Source: a virus. Taken from it: 46,439 nt of DNA. Of this stretch, positions 15,765 through 22,351 are shown in pieces; within the stretch, counting starts at the first letter, position 1; every line of letters begins with the position of its first letter. The stretch lies in the IMG/VR virus record IMGVR_UViG_3300001282_000991, positions 1 to 46,439 of that record; one strand, 5' to 3'. A program made the translations under genes and the position numbers. The notes under the pieces are model-generated. The model did not search any database, was not told the DNA's origin, and was given only the letters and a program-made list of their open reading frames with translations.

Positions 15765-17181
15765 ATGGGGAATATCTGCCGCAGCACATGATGCTGCTCT
15801 TACTGTAGTGCATGGTGAACGAATTTTATTTGCTTCGCACGCAGAACGGTATAGCGGAATCAAAAATGACAAGCATCTAAATGACGATCTGATCAATGCA
15901 GCATTGAAGTTCGGCAAACCAGAAAAGATTCATTGGTATGAAAAACCAAAACTTCGAGGAATGCGCAGACTACTATCAGGACAAGGAATTGTTCGCTTTA
16001 GTGTGAGGCAATATCTCAAAGAATTCGGCCTCGAAGTTCCAGTCGAATTTGCTTCACACCACGAGTCGCATGCTGCTGCAGGTTTCTATACTTCTACTTT
16101 CGATTCGGCAACTGCTCTTGTGATCGATGCTATCGGTGAATTTGACACAGCATCTATTTGGTTGTGTGATGGGGAGAAGATGAAGAAGAGGTGGAGTATG
16201 GATTATCCGAAATCTCTTGGATTATTTTATTCTGCTATAACAGACAGAGTTGGATTGAAACCAAACGAAGATGAATATATCCTCATGGGTATGGCGGCGT
16301 ATGGTAATCCTGACAAGCACTATTGGGATATGCGCGAACTCTATGAGCGAGTAAATCTACATCGTGGTTGTAAGTGGTGGTTGAAAAAAGAAGATCCTGA
16401 TCACTACGATCTTGCCGCATCGGCGCAAAAGATATATGAAGAAGAATTTGATAAACTTCTATATCGCGCAAAGAAAAATGATCCAGCACAAAATAATCTA
16501 GTATTATCAGGGGGTTGCGCACTTAATTGCTCTGCAAATCATATTGCGAAAAAATATTTCGATAATGTCTGGATTATTCCTAACCCAGGAGACGCTGGTA
16601 GTTCTCTTGGTGCTATTGCTGCAAACAACCGCAGAAAACTAAACTGGCAAGGTCCATATCTCGGCGAGAATATTGAAACCGAATATCCCGTAGAAAATCT
16701 ATTGACTTCTTTGCGTAAAGAGGGTATAGTTGGAGTTGCTAGTGGGAGAGCAGAGTTTGGTCCGAGAGCATTTGGTAATCGAAGTCTGCTCGCTGATCCT
16801 ACTAGAAAAGATATTAAGGATAAAGTAAATGCCATCAAACGCAGACAAAAGTTTAGACCCTTTGCCCCAGTCATCCTTGAGCAATATGCAGCAGAGTATT
16901 TTGACATGCCAGTTGAAGTATCCCCTTACATGCAGTTTACTGCAAGATGCAAATTTCCTACAAAGTTCCCTGCTATCATTCACACTGATGGCACATCTCG
17001 CGTCCAAACTGTAAACAAGCAGCAACATCCAGGATTGTTTGAGTTGTTGACACGGTGGCACGAAGAAACAGGTTGCCCGATGTTACTGAATACTAGTCTC
17101 AACATCAAGGGATTTCCCATGGTAAATGACGAGAAAGATGCTGCTATGTTTCAGGGCATTTATAAAGTGAAGGTCTTTTAA
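15757..17181 (+). CDS. NodU/CmcH/TobZ-type O-carbamoyltransferase
   Basis: 474 residues. The N-terminal part is an ASKHA/Kae1-like domain: WGISAAAHDAALT, then HHESHAAAG at about 100-108 with the metal-binding His-x3-His, VIDAIGEFDTAS, and LSGGCALNC at about 249-257. The C-terminal domain carries EFGPRAFGNRS, RPFAPV, DGTSRVQTV and LLNTSLNIKG. These enzymes make carbamoyl-adenylate from carbamoyl phosphate and ATP and transfer the carbamoyl group to a hydroxyl on a sugar, antibiotic or nucleoside. Known marine phages carry relatives. It closes the radical SAM operon, so a hydroxyl on the operon's final product is the likely acceptor (inference). The protein ends slightly early after FQGIYKVKVF. 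Confidence 0.92.
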   Translation: MIEWGISAAAHDAALTVVHGERILFASHAERYSGIKNDKHLNDDLINAALKFGKPEKIHWYEKPKLRGMRRLLSGQGIVRFSVRQYLKEFGLEVPVEFASHHESHAAAGFYTSTFDSATALVIDAIGEFDTASIWLCDGEKMKKRWSMDYPKSLGLFYSAITDRVGLKPNEDEYILMGMAAYGNPDKHYWDMRELYERVNLHRGCKWWLKKEDPDHYDLAASAQKIYEEEFDKLLYRAKKNDPAQNNLVLSGGCALNCSANHIAKKYFDNVWIIPNPGDAGSSLGAIAANNRRKLNWQGPYLGENIETEYPVENLLTSLRKEGIVGVASGRAEFGPRAFGNRSLLADPTRKDIKDKVNAIKRRQKFRPFAPVILEQYAAEYFDMPVEVSPYMQFTARCKFPTKFPAIIHTDGTSRVQTVNKQQHPGLFELLTRWHEETGCPMLLNTSLNIKGFPMVNDEKDAAMFQGIYKVKVF

Positions 17182-17187
17182 TAAATA
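17180..17187 (+). promoter_or_regulatory. T4-late-promoter-like box (AATAAATA)
   Basis: AATAAATA lies exactly five bases before the ATG at 17193. The T4 late consensus is TATAAATA at about -13 to -6, which would put the transcript start on or next to the ATG. One mismatch to consensus. Confidence 0.4.
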
Positions 17188-17192
17188 GTCAT

Positions 17193-17480
17193 ATGGCGGA
17201 TATTCTAAAATTCCCTGATAAGTTTGTTAACGGAAAGCGGTTATACCGAATACCATTATATTCGGATATGGACATTGATGTTGTTTTATTCTGCGTAAAC
17301 GCATTCGGCGAAACAGATAATCGTGTAATTATTGACGATCTGATCAAAATGGATCCCGTCGATGTCATAAAATGTATTGACTTTTCGCTTGAATCAGAGT
17401 ATATTTCTAATACTACGAAAGCACATATCGAATGCATTCGAAAGTCAATCGAGGAAATTCCCTTTACAATTGAGAACTAA
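17193..17480 (+). CDS. Hypothetical protein (95 aa)
   Basis: 95-residue acidic protein, starting MADILKFPDKFVNGKRLYR, with no recognised domain and no membrane segment. It has little leader sequence after the AATAAATA box. The next gene follows after six bases, so the two are co-expressed. Confidence 0.75.
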   Translation: MADILKFPDKFVNGKRLYRIPLYSDMDIDVVLFCVNAFGETDNRVIIDDLIKMDPVDVIKCIDFSLESEYISNTTKAHIECIRKSIEEIPFTIEN

Positions 17481-17486
17481 TATATT

Positions 17487-18029
17487 ATGAATATTTTTTA
17501 CCTTGACAGTAATGTCACCAAATGCGCAGAGTACCATAACGACAAGCATGTTGTCAAGATGATTCTAGAGTATGCCCAATTACTTTCAACAGCACATCGT
17601 GTTCTTGATGGTAAAGAATATATTGATTCTTCCAGTGGACGAAAAATCAAACGTTGGCGATTAGAGGATACTTCTCTTGAGGCACAATTATACAAGGCAA
17701 CACACATCAATCATCCGAGTGCTGTCTGGGTTCGCCAGTCTAACAATAATTATACTTGGCTTATGTGTCTATTCCAGTCCCTTCTTATGGAATACACTCA
17801 TCGATACGGCAAGATGCATTCTTGCAATCGTCTAGTCTATTGGTTACGTAAACCTCCTGTTAATATTCCTGTTGATTATTTGACGCAACCTACTCCTGCT
17901 ATGCCAGACGAATACAAGGTATCAGGCGATTCCTTGCAGTCTTATCGTAACTATTATCTCGGTGCAAAAAATAATATGGCAAAATGGAAAAATCGTCCTA
18001 TTCCAGAGTGGTGGAGCGACGCAGTTTAA
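17487..18029 (+). CDS. Conserved phage protein (180 aa), possible DNA glycosylase-like
   Basis: 180 residues. The N terminus has the pattern MNIFYLDSNVTKCAEYHNDK followed by HVVKMILEYAQLLSTAH, which I associate with a family common in marine T4-like phages. The family vaguely recalls proteins labelled pyrimidine dimer DNA glycosylase, but that link is weak and no catalytic residue can be assigned. Conserved HP (INHPSAVWVRQS) and Trp-rich C terminus (WKNRPIPEWW). Its stop TAA overlaps an AATAAATA box and a strong terminator follows, so it ends this transcription unit. Confidence 0.7.
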   Translation: MNIFYLDSNVTKCAEYHNDKHVVKMILEYAQLLSTAHRVLDGKEYIDSSSGRKIKRWRLEDTSLEAQLYKATHINHPSAVWVRQSNNNYTWLMCLFQSLLMEYTHRYGKMHSCNRLVYWLRKPPVNIPVDYLTQPTPAMPDEYKVSGDSLQSYRNYYLGAKNNMAKWKNRPIPEWWSDAV

Positions 18030-18035
18030 TAAATA
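18028..18035 (+). promoter_or_regulatory. T4-late-promoter-like box (AATAAATA)
   Basis: AATAAATA followed after five bases by ATG (18041), the same geometry as at 17180, 21333 and 38168. It sits over the stop codon of the preceding gene. Confidence 0.35.
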
Positions 18036-18040
18036 CCTGT

Positions 18041-18097
18041 ATGAGATTAAAAAATAGTATCCCCATTCCAATTTCAGATACCGAACTTCTTCGGTAA
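18041..18097 (+). CDS. Possible 18-residue peptide before a terminator
   Basis: ATG 18041 to TAA 18097 encodes MRLKNSIPIPISDTELLR. It begins five bases after a late-promoter-like box, its last codons lie in a 6-base-pair hairpin (18080-18095), and it stops just before the terminator at 18102. Translation through it could affect the terminator. Short and unsupported by homology. Confidence 0.25.
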   Translation: MRLKNSIPIPISDTELLR

Positions 18098-18101
18098 CAA
18101 A

Positions 18102-18135
18102 GGGCGACCCCACTTTTCGTGGAGTCGCCTTTTTT
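18102..18135 (+). terminator. Rho-independent terminator
   Basis: Stem 18103-18113 pairs with 18119-18129 (11 pairs, one C-A mismatch), loop TTTTC, then six T. It separates the accessory genes from phoH. Confidence 0.88.
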
Positions 18136-18167
18136 GTATTCACTCTAGATAAGAATAAGGACTGTTC

Positions 18168-18920
18168 ATGACAAGAAGAAAAAACAATCTCCAAGTTGTA
18201 ACGAATTCTGAACCAAAGGTAACTATTGAAAAGAGTAAACTGTGCAAAGTTAAATACGAAGATCTAAAACACATTCAACCAAAAACACAGAATCAACGAC
18301 TCTTCTTCGATCTTTACAATCAACAGTCCACTGCAATGCTACTACATGGTGTAGCAGGAACAGGAAAAACTTTTATTTCCATGTATAAAGCACTTGAAGA
18401 AGTTCTGGACCCAACAACAGATTATGAACGTCTTGTTGTTGTTCGTTCAGCAGTACCATCAAGAGATATCGGACACCTTCCAGGTGACGAGAAGGAAAAA
18501 ACAGAGGTCTATACTTTACCTTATGTTGAGATATGTGATGACTTACTTAATCACATCCAACCATTCCTGCGTCTGCAGGAGCAAAAGACCGTTCATTTCC
18601 TAATCACCTCGTTCGTGCGTGGTATCACACTTGATAATTCAGTGATCATCGTTGACGAATGTCAGAACATGACTGACATGGAACTCAACTCTATTATGAC
18701 TCGTATCGGTAAGAACTCCAAGATTATCTTCTGTGGAGACTTCCGTCAAACCGACCTAAATAAAAAGAACGATATGTCAGGATTGCAAAAGTTTATTGCA
18801 ATCGCTAATATGATGCCCTCGTTTAAGACGGTCGAGTTTTCCGTGAATGATATTGTCAGATCGAAACTTGTCAAGGAATATATCCTTGCTCGGTTAGATT
18901 ATGAAGAAAAACATAATTAA
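18168..18920 (+). CDS. phoH: PhoH-like P-loop ATPase
   Basis: 250 residues. Walker A GVAGTGKT at 61-68, Walker B VIIVDECQN with Asp163 and Glu164, sensor-like IIFCGDFRQTD, and the family block VVVRSAVPSRDIGHLPGD. PhoH ATPases are widespread in marine phages and are linked in bacteria to RNA processing; their phage role is unsettled. The gene follows a terminator and has a candidate AAGGA in the leader (AATAAGGACTGTTC before ATG), so it is probably transcribed from a promoter or read-through not clearly visible. The exonuclease gene comes next with its own promoter. Confidence 0.93.
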   Translation: MTRRKNNLQVVTNSEPKVTIEKSKLCKVKYEDLKHIQPKTQNQRLFFDLYNQQSTAMLLHGVAGTGKTFISMYKALEEVLDPTTDYERLVVVRSAVPSRDIGHLPGDEKEKTEVYTLPYVEICDDLLNHIQPFLRLQEQKTVHFLITSFVRGITLDNSVIIVDECQNMTDMELNSIMTRIGKNSKIIFCGDFRQTDLNKKNDMSGLQKFIAIANMMPSFKTVEFSVNDIVRSKLVKEYILARLDYEEKHN

Positions 18921-18924
18921 GGGC

Positions 18925-18952
18925 TTGACTTTTCTGTAAAATGTAGTATAAT
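18925..18952 (+). promoter_or_regulatory. sigma70-type promoter before the exonuclease gene
   Basis: TTGACT (18925-18930), 16-base spacer, TATAAT (18947-18952), with the -35 again in a GGGCTTGAC context. The ATG at 18959 is only six bases after the -10 box, so the expected transcript start falls on the start codon. Confidence 0.8.
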
Positions 18953-18958
18953 GGATAT

Positions 18959-19642
18959 ATGATGTTTGAAACGATATATGAATATGAAGATTTTGCCCAA
19001 TCAACTACGAGCGAAGATGGTGGTAGAGTTTATGTAAATGCCAGTGGCACTGCATATCCCTCTGCCACCACCGTTCTAGGAGTTCTCTCTCGCGACTCTA
19101 TCGCTGCTTGGCGAAAGCGTGTTGGCGAAGAAGAAGCAAACAAGATCTCAAACAAAGCATCGACTCGTGGAACTAAGATTCACACACTAACCGAAACGTA
19201 TCTCAAGAACGAAAACGTTAGTGACAAGATTGATGAAGTTAAAGCATCGATGCTTGATGTTGAGATGTTTAACAAGTTTAAACCTATCTTAGATCCAATC
19301 AGCAACATTCATTGTCAGGAACTTGCACTCTATAGTGATCACCTGCGCATGGCAGGTCGTGTCGACTGTATTGCTGAGTATAATGGTAAACGTGCTGTTA
19401 TTGATTTCAAGACTTCCAACAAAGCGAAATCTAAATCTTACATTGAAAGTTACTTCATGCAGACAGCAGCATATGCTATCATGTATGAAGAACGCACTGG
19501 TATTCCTGTTCCATGGTTGGTAATTCTAATCGCAGTCGAGGACGATGCTCCACAAGTGTTCATTGAAAAGCGTGATGACTGGGTGAAGAAACTTCTTCGC
19601 ACTCGCGACTATTATGAAAATGGGTATTATACCAGTGAGTGA
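18959..19642 (+). CDS. PD-(D/E)XK exonuclease-like protein
   Basis: 227 residues. Nuclease core: GRVDCIAEYNGKRAVIDFKT, with Asp136, Asp149 and Lys151 forming the D-Xn-D-X-K signature; earlier block YPSATTVLG and RGTKIHTLTETYL supply the usual N-terminal helices. Similar to RecB/Cas4-fold and MGME1-like exonucleases of T4-like marine phages, probably used in recombination or host DNA breakdown. The start is ATG-ATG directly after the -10 box, with no room for a ribosome binding site; a leaderless transcript or a more distant promoter must be assumed. Overlaps the next gene by 29 bases. Confidence 0.85.
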   Translation: MMFETIYEYEDFAQSTTSEDGGRVYVNASGTAYPSATTVLGVLSRDSIAAWRKRVGEEEANKISNKASTRGTKIHTLTETYLKNENVSDKIDEVKASMLDVEMFNKFKPILDPISNIHCQELALYSDHLRMAGRVDCIAEYNGKRAVIDFKTSNKAKSKSYIESYFMQTAAYAIMYEERTGIPVPWLVILIAVEDDAPQVFIEKRDDWVKKLLRTRDYYENGYYTSE

Positions 19643-19811
19643 ACTGTCCGAACAAAGGATGAAAATTTGTTTGGAATGCGAGCATTTAATGCATAAACGC
19701 ATATGCAGTCAATGCGGATGTTTGATGCCTGTAAAAACAAAACTTAATCGTGCATCCTGTCCCAAGGGTAAATGGGGTTCGGTTGGAAAAAAACTTCCTT
19801 GGGAAGCATAA
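19614..19811 (+). CDS. Small zinc-ribbon protein (65 aa or slightly shorter)
   Basis: Four cysteines in CLECEHL and CSQCG form a zinc ribbon, followed by a fifth in ASCPKGKW. This CxxC / CxxCGC / CPxGKW pattern is a common small phage and bacterial protein type of unknown function, perhaps nucleic-acid binding. The start is uncertain: ATG 19614, ATG 19620 or a GTG near 19635 all precede the cysteines. Overlaps the exonuclease gene. Confidence 0.75.
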   Translation: MKMGIIPVSELSEQRMKICLECEHLMHKRICSQCGCLMPVKTKLNRASCPKGKWGSVGKKLPWEA

Positions 19812-19828
19812 AATTTGAAGGTGATAAT

Positions 19829-20743
19829 ATGCAAGTTAACAAACTAGATTATGGCGCAGTAGAAGTTTTGGGATTTGATATTACAAACTTCACGCAAGAA
19901 GATAGTAACTATATCCGAGAGTTGTTGTTGAAGGAACTCATCGTCGTATTCAGAGAGCAGGATACTGGCACCATAAATTATGCAAGACTGATCCACGAGA
20001 TTGGTGGTATTTCTAATTGGAACCAATTGAGTTCTGATTTTGATGGAAATATGCGTCCGATGTTTACGGAATATCCTGACATAGATAATTGGGATAAATC
20101 AGAATTTTTCCCCATACAGGCAGTAACTGGCAAGAAATCGAAGGATGGGAAATACAATGGTATTTTCCCTCTTGGGAAACTAGATTGGCATTGTAATCTT
20201 AATGGTCCAGATCGCGCCGATGGTGTTGCATTGCAAGGCATTAAGGGTGTTGAAGGAACCAGAACATCTTGGATGAATACTGCTATCGCATTGGCAGAAA
20301 TGCCACCTGAGTTGTATGCGCGAGTAAAAGGTAAGTATGCAAACTTTCGGTATAACTTCTTAAAATGGTCTGACGTAATGGATGACCGTCAACGAGAATA
20401 CATGCTTAAGAATCAGCATGAATATAAAATGTGGTTAGAGCAAGAAAATGCAGGTGGTGTCAAGGGTATCTATCTCTACACGAATAACGATTGTGAGATC
20501 GATGGCGACGACGGATCGTTATTCCAAGATTTACAAGATTACTTCTTCCAAGAAAAGTTTATGTATCATCATGATTGGAAAGTTGGTGACATTGTTTTGA
20601 GTGATCAGTTGTTAACACTGCATAAACGTCGTCAAGAAACTGATCAGATTTTCGAGAACAGATTGTTAAATCGTTTGACATTTAAACTCTCTAATACAGG
20701 CGATCCTCCGTATATCGTGGAAAGGAATCAAATTGATGTTTGA
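19829..20743 (+). CDS. TauD/TfdA-like 2-oxoglutarate oxygenase-fold protein
   Basis: 304 residues from the ATG at 19829, which has GAAGG upstream; the open frame extends to 19772 but overlaps the zinc-ribbon gene. TauD-like features: an N-terminal ITNFTQEDSNYIRELLLKE helix and FREQD strand, the central LDWHCNLNG carrying the presumed iron ligand His121, and WKVGDIVLSDQLLTLHKRR with the distal His265 and candidate 2-oxoglutarate Arg278. The usual HxD motif reads His-Cys-Asn, so the acidic ligand is missing. It may bind iron differently, be a halogenase-like or inactive variant, or have another role. Substrate unknown. Confidence 0.78.
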   Translation: MQVNKLDYGAVEVLGFDITNFTQEDSNYIRELLLKELIVVFREQDTGTINYARLIHEIGGISNWNQLSSDFDGNMRPMFTEYPDIDNWDKSEFFPIQAVTGKKSKDGKYNGIFPLGKLDWHCNLNGPDRADGVALQGIKGVEGTRTSWMNTAIALAEMPPELYARVKGKYANFRYNFLKWSDVMDDRQREYMLKNQHEYKMWLEQENAGGVKGIYLYTNNDCEIDGDDGSLFQDLQDYFFQEKFMYHHDWKVGDIVLSDQLLTLHKRRQETDQIFENRLLNRLTFKLSNTGDPPYIVERNQIDV

Positions 20744-20951
20744 AACAAAAACACGCACGTTAGTTCGAGGTATTTCATACAGAGTATCTGCATGGTTGTT
20801 CACGATTCTTTGGACATACCTGTTTACTGGAAATATCGGTGAAGCGACAGGTTTTTCAACTGTCTTACATTTAATGCTGAGTGTAGACTACTACGTTCAT
20901 GAAAGAATTTGGTTGAAAATAAAATGGGGAACCATGGTAAAAAATACTTGA
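20736..20951 (+). CDS. DUF2061-like small membrane protein (71 aa)
   Basis: 71 residues with two hydrophobic segments (VSAWLFTILWTYLFTG and FSTVLHLMLSVDYY) and the RGISYRVSAW opening and HERIW ending typical of DUF2061 membrane proteins. ATG at 20736 follows AAGGA and overlaps the preceding stop. A TTG three bases upstream could also start it. Function unknown; phage copies are common near TauD-like or sulfur genes. Confidence 0.75.
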   Translation: MFETKTRTLVRGISYRVSAWLFTILWTYLFTGNIGEATGFSTVLHLMLSVDYYVHERIWLKIKWGTMVKNT

Positions 20952-20978
20952 CTTCCTACGTCATGTATAGTATAAATA
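20948..20978 (+). promoter_or_regulatory. Promoter of the tmRNA gene (sigma70, with an overlapping late box)
   Basis: TTGACT (20948-20953), 17-base spacer, TATAAA (20971-20976). The -10 box extends to TATAAATA (20971-20978), a full match to the T4 late consensus, so the same site could serve early and late RNA polymerase. Start expected near 20983. Confidence 0.75.
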
Positions 20979-21191
20979 GATTATCAGTTGTTGATACAAA
21001 CTGAATGCTGCGTAGGACAGGGGTGCAACTCCCCTCACCTCCACCATCTATACATTGGGGAGAGGGCGTAAGATGCCTGATAATACTCAATGATCCAGTG
21101 TATAGTTGATGGGGGTGTACTTAGGATTCGACTGCGAGTTGAAGGCGAGAGTAGACTGATTGACTGGGTAAAGCGCCCACTAAAAGTAAAT

Positions 21192-21236
21192 GCAAACGAT
21201 AACGTTGCCTTTGCAGGATATGCGCTAGCCGCATAA
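21192..21236 (+). other. tmRNA tag-peptide reading frame
   Basis: Frame GCA to TAA encodes ANDNVAFAGYALAA. It opens with the AND and ends with the ALAA typical of proteobacterial degradation tags recognised by ClpXP. Preceded by AGTAAAT as expected for the resume site. Confidence 0.93.
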
Positions 21237-21332
21237 TCTCATTGGGTTTTTGATAGTTTTTCCTCGAAACAGAATAAAACTATCAACCGTTCTAAGAAGA
21301 AGGTGGACCGAGTTCCACTACGGTTCTGCACT

Positions 21333-21340
21333 TATAAATA
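21333..21340 (+). promoter_or_regulatory. TATAAATA box at the tmRNA 3' end
   Basis: Full TATAAATA, followed after exactly five bases by ATG (21346) and a seven-codon frame ending at 21369 within the terminator. It could be a late promoter for the downstream genes or part of the tmRNA precursor trailer. Confidence 0.35.
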
Positions 21341-21348
21341 TTTGCATG

Positions 21349-21394
21349 ACCTACTACGCCTCTACTTGAAAAAGCACGCATAGTAGGTTTTTTT
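21349..21394 (+). terminator. Terminator after tmRNA
   Basis: ACCTACTA (21349-21356) pairs with TAGTAGGT (21381-21388), loop of 24 bases, T-run through 21394. Closes the tmRNA unit. A second short hairpin (21406-21411 with 21420-21425) lies in the leader of the next gene. Confidence 0.8.
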
Positions 21395-21464
21395 GTCTTC
21401 GGACACCAGTGTGGGGAGTCACTGGATAATACCCTCTCAAGTTTAACAAGTATTAGGAAATAAG

Positions 21465-22070
21465 ATGACTTCCTTTAACAAGAAGTTTTTCAAGTTTCTT
21501 TCGATTTTTACAGTATTAGTATATAGTTTATATGGAATCAATTCATATGCTGAAGATGCTATCGAGAGAGATACGAGGGAATATTCCCTCGGCTTTGTAG
21601 AAGTAATCCAAGAGATTAAAGAAGATGCGGCAGAAGAAAAGAAGAAAACCGCACTAAGAAAAATTGAAACCCAAAACATACATTTAGCAAATAATCGCGA
21701 ATTGAAGTGTCTAGCAGACAATATTTACTTTGAAGCAGGAAACCAGTCGACTCAAGGAAAGTTGGCGGTTGCTGCAGTAACTATCAATCGCGTAAAAAGT
21801 CCCAAGTTCCCGAAGTCTGTATGCTCAGTCGTGTATCAGAGAACAAAGCGTGTCTGCCAGTTCTCATGGGTATGCGAAGGAAAGAAGACTGTGCGTAGTG
21901 CCCAGCAATATTCAGAATCTAAAAAAATTGCTGAAAAAGTATTGCTTTCTGGGGCAAATCAGGGTATACTTGGACGTAACGTTTTATTCTACCATGCGGA
22001 TTATGTTAATCCAAGATGGAATTTAAAGCGTGTTACAAAAATCGGCGATCACATTTTTTATGCAGGATAA
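21465..22070 (+). CDS. SleB/CwlJ-type cell-wall hydrolase, exported
   Basis: 201 residues. A basic N terminus and hydrophobic core (FFKFLSIFTVLVYSLYG) end in a likely signal peptidase site after SYA. The hydrolase domain (about 78-200) holds LADNIYFEAGNQ, with the catalytic-type Glu, LAVAAVTINRV, CSVVYQ, CQFSWVCEGK and VLFYHADYVNPRW. Hydrolase_2 enzymes act on peptidoglycan as lytic transglycosylases or amidases. A signal peptide instead of holin-dependent release suggests export by the host Sec system as an endolysin or to remodel the wall. Start ATG follows AGGAAATAAG. Confidence 0.88.
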   Translation: MTSFNKKFFKFLSIFTVLVYSLYGINSYAEDAIERDTREYSLGFVEVIQEIKEDAAEEKKKTALRKIETQNIHLANNRELKCLADNIYFEAGNQSTQGKLAVAAVTINRVKSPKFPKSVCSVVYQRTKRVCQFSWVCEGKKTVRSAQQYSESKKIAEKVLLSGANQGILGRNVLFYHADYVNPRWNLKRVTKIGDHIFYAG

Positions 22071-22081
22071 TAACTTTGAAT

Positions 22082-22351
22082 ATGGTAATGGATGGTTCTG
22101 AAGTAACCAATGAATTTTTAATTACAAAAGAGTATAATTCAGCAACTGAGTTCTCTCAATTCATAGAGAAACAATCATTCGAGAATGGTATTCCTTGTTT
22201 GGATATTCTTCTTGACTATTGTGTCAAAAAAGATATTGAGATGGAGTCAGTTGCTGTTTTACTCACCACTTCTCTTAAAGAAAAGATTAGAGCAGAAGCA
22301 GAAGAACTAAATATGCTGAAGCGTAAATCTGGCGGGAAATTACCACTTTAA
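22082..22351 (+). CDS. gp33: gp33-like late transcription coactivator
   Basis: 89 residues. The helical C-terminal half (NGIPCLDILLDYCVKKDI, then LKEKIRAEAEELNML) lines up in spacing with T4 gp33, which bridges RNA polymerase and the sliding clamp at late promoters. Gene order 33-59-32 is the same as in T4, the strongest support. Start ATG 22082 (MVMDGSEV) follows the SleB stop; an upstream extension of the frame overlaps that gene and is unlikely. Ends in a TAATG junction with gene 59. Confidence 0.8.
   Translation: MVMDGSEVTNEFLITKEYNSATEFSQFIEKQSFENGIPCLDILLDYCVKKDIEMESVAVLLTTSLKEKIRAEAEELNMLKRKSGGKLPL

Larger units (their letters stand above)
20983..21340 (+). ncRNA. ssrA: Circularly permuted (two-piece) tmRNA
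   Basis: The acceptor half comes first: T-arm stem AGGGG/CCCCT (21019-21035), then CACCTCC and ACCA ending at 21046. An intervening segment (21047-21110) is closed by an 11-pair stem (21048-21058 with 21095-21105). The coding half begins at 21111 with GGGGGTG, which pairs with CACCTCC and includes the G3-U70 wobble that marks alanine tRNAs, followed by TTAGGATTCGACT. The tag frame is at 21192-21236. Hairpins follow at 21252-21284 and 21285-21325. tmRNA rescues stalled ribosomes and tags proteins for proteolysis. Permuted genes are known mainly from alphaproteobacteria, some cyanobacteria and some betaproteobacteria. End points are approximate. Confidence 0.93.

Noticed and set aside
16539-17061. 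Two minus-strand frames (122 and 120 codons) opposite the carbamoyltransferase gene
   Set aside because: The sense protein carries all family motifs through this region, so these are shadow frames.
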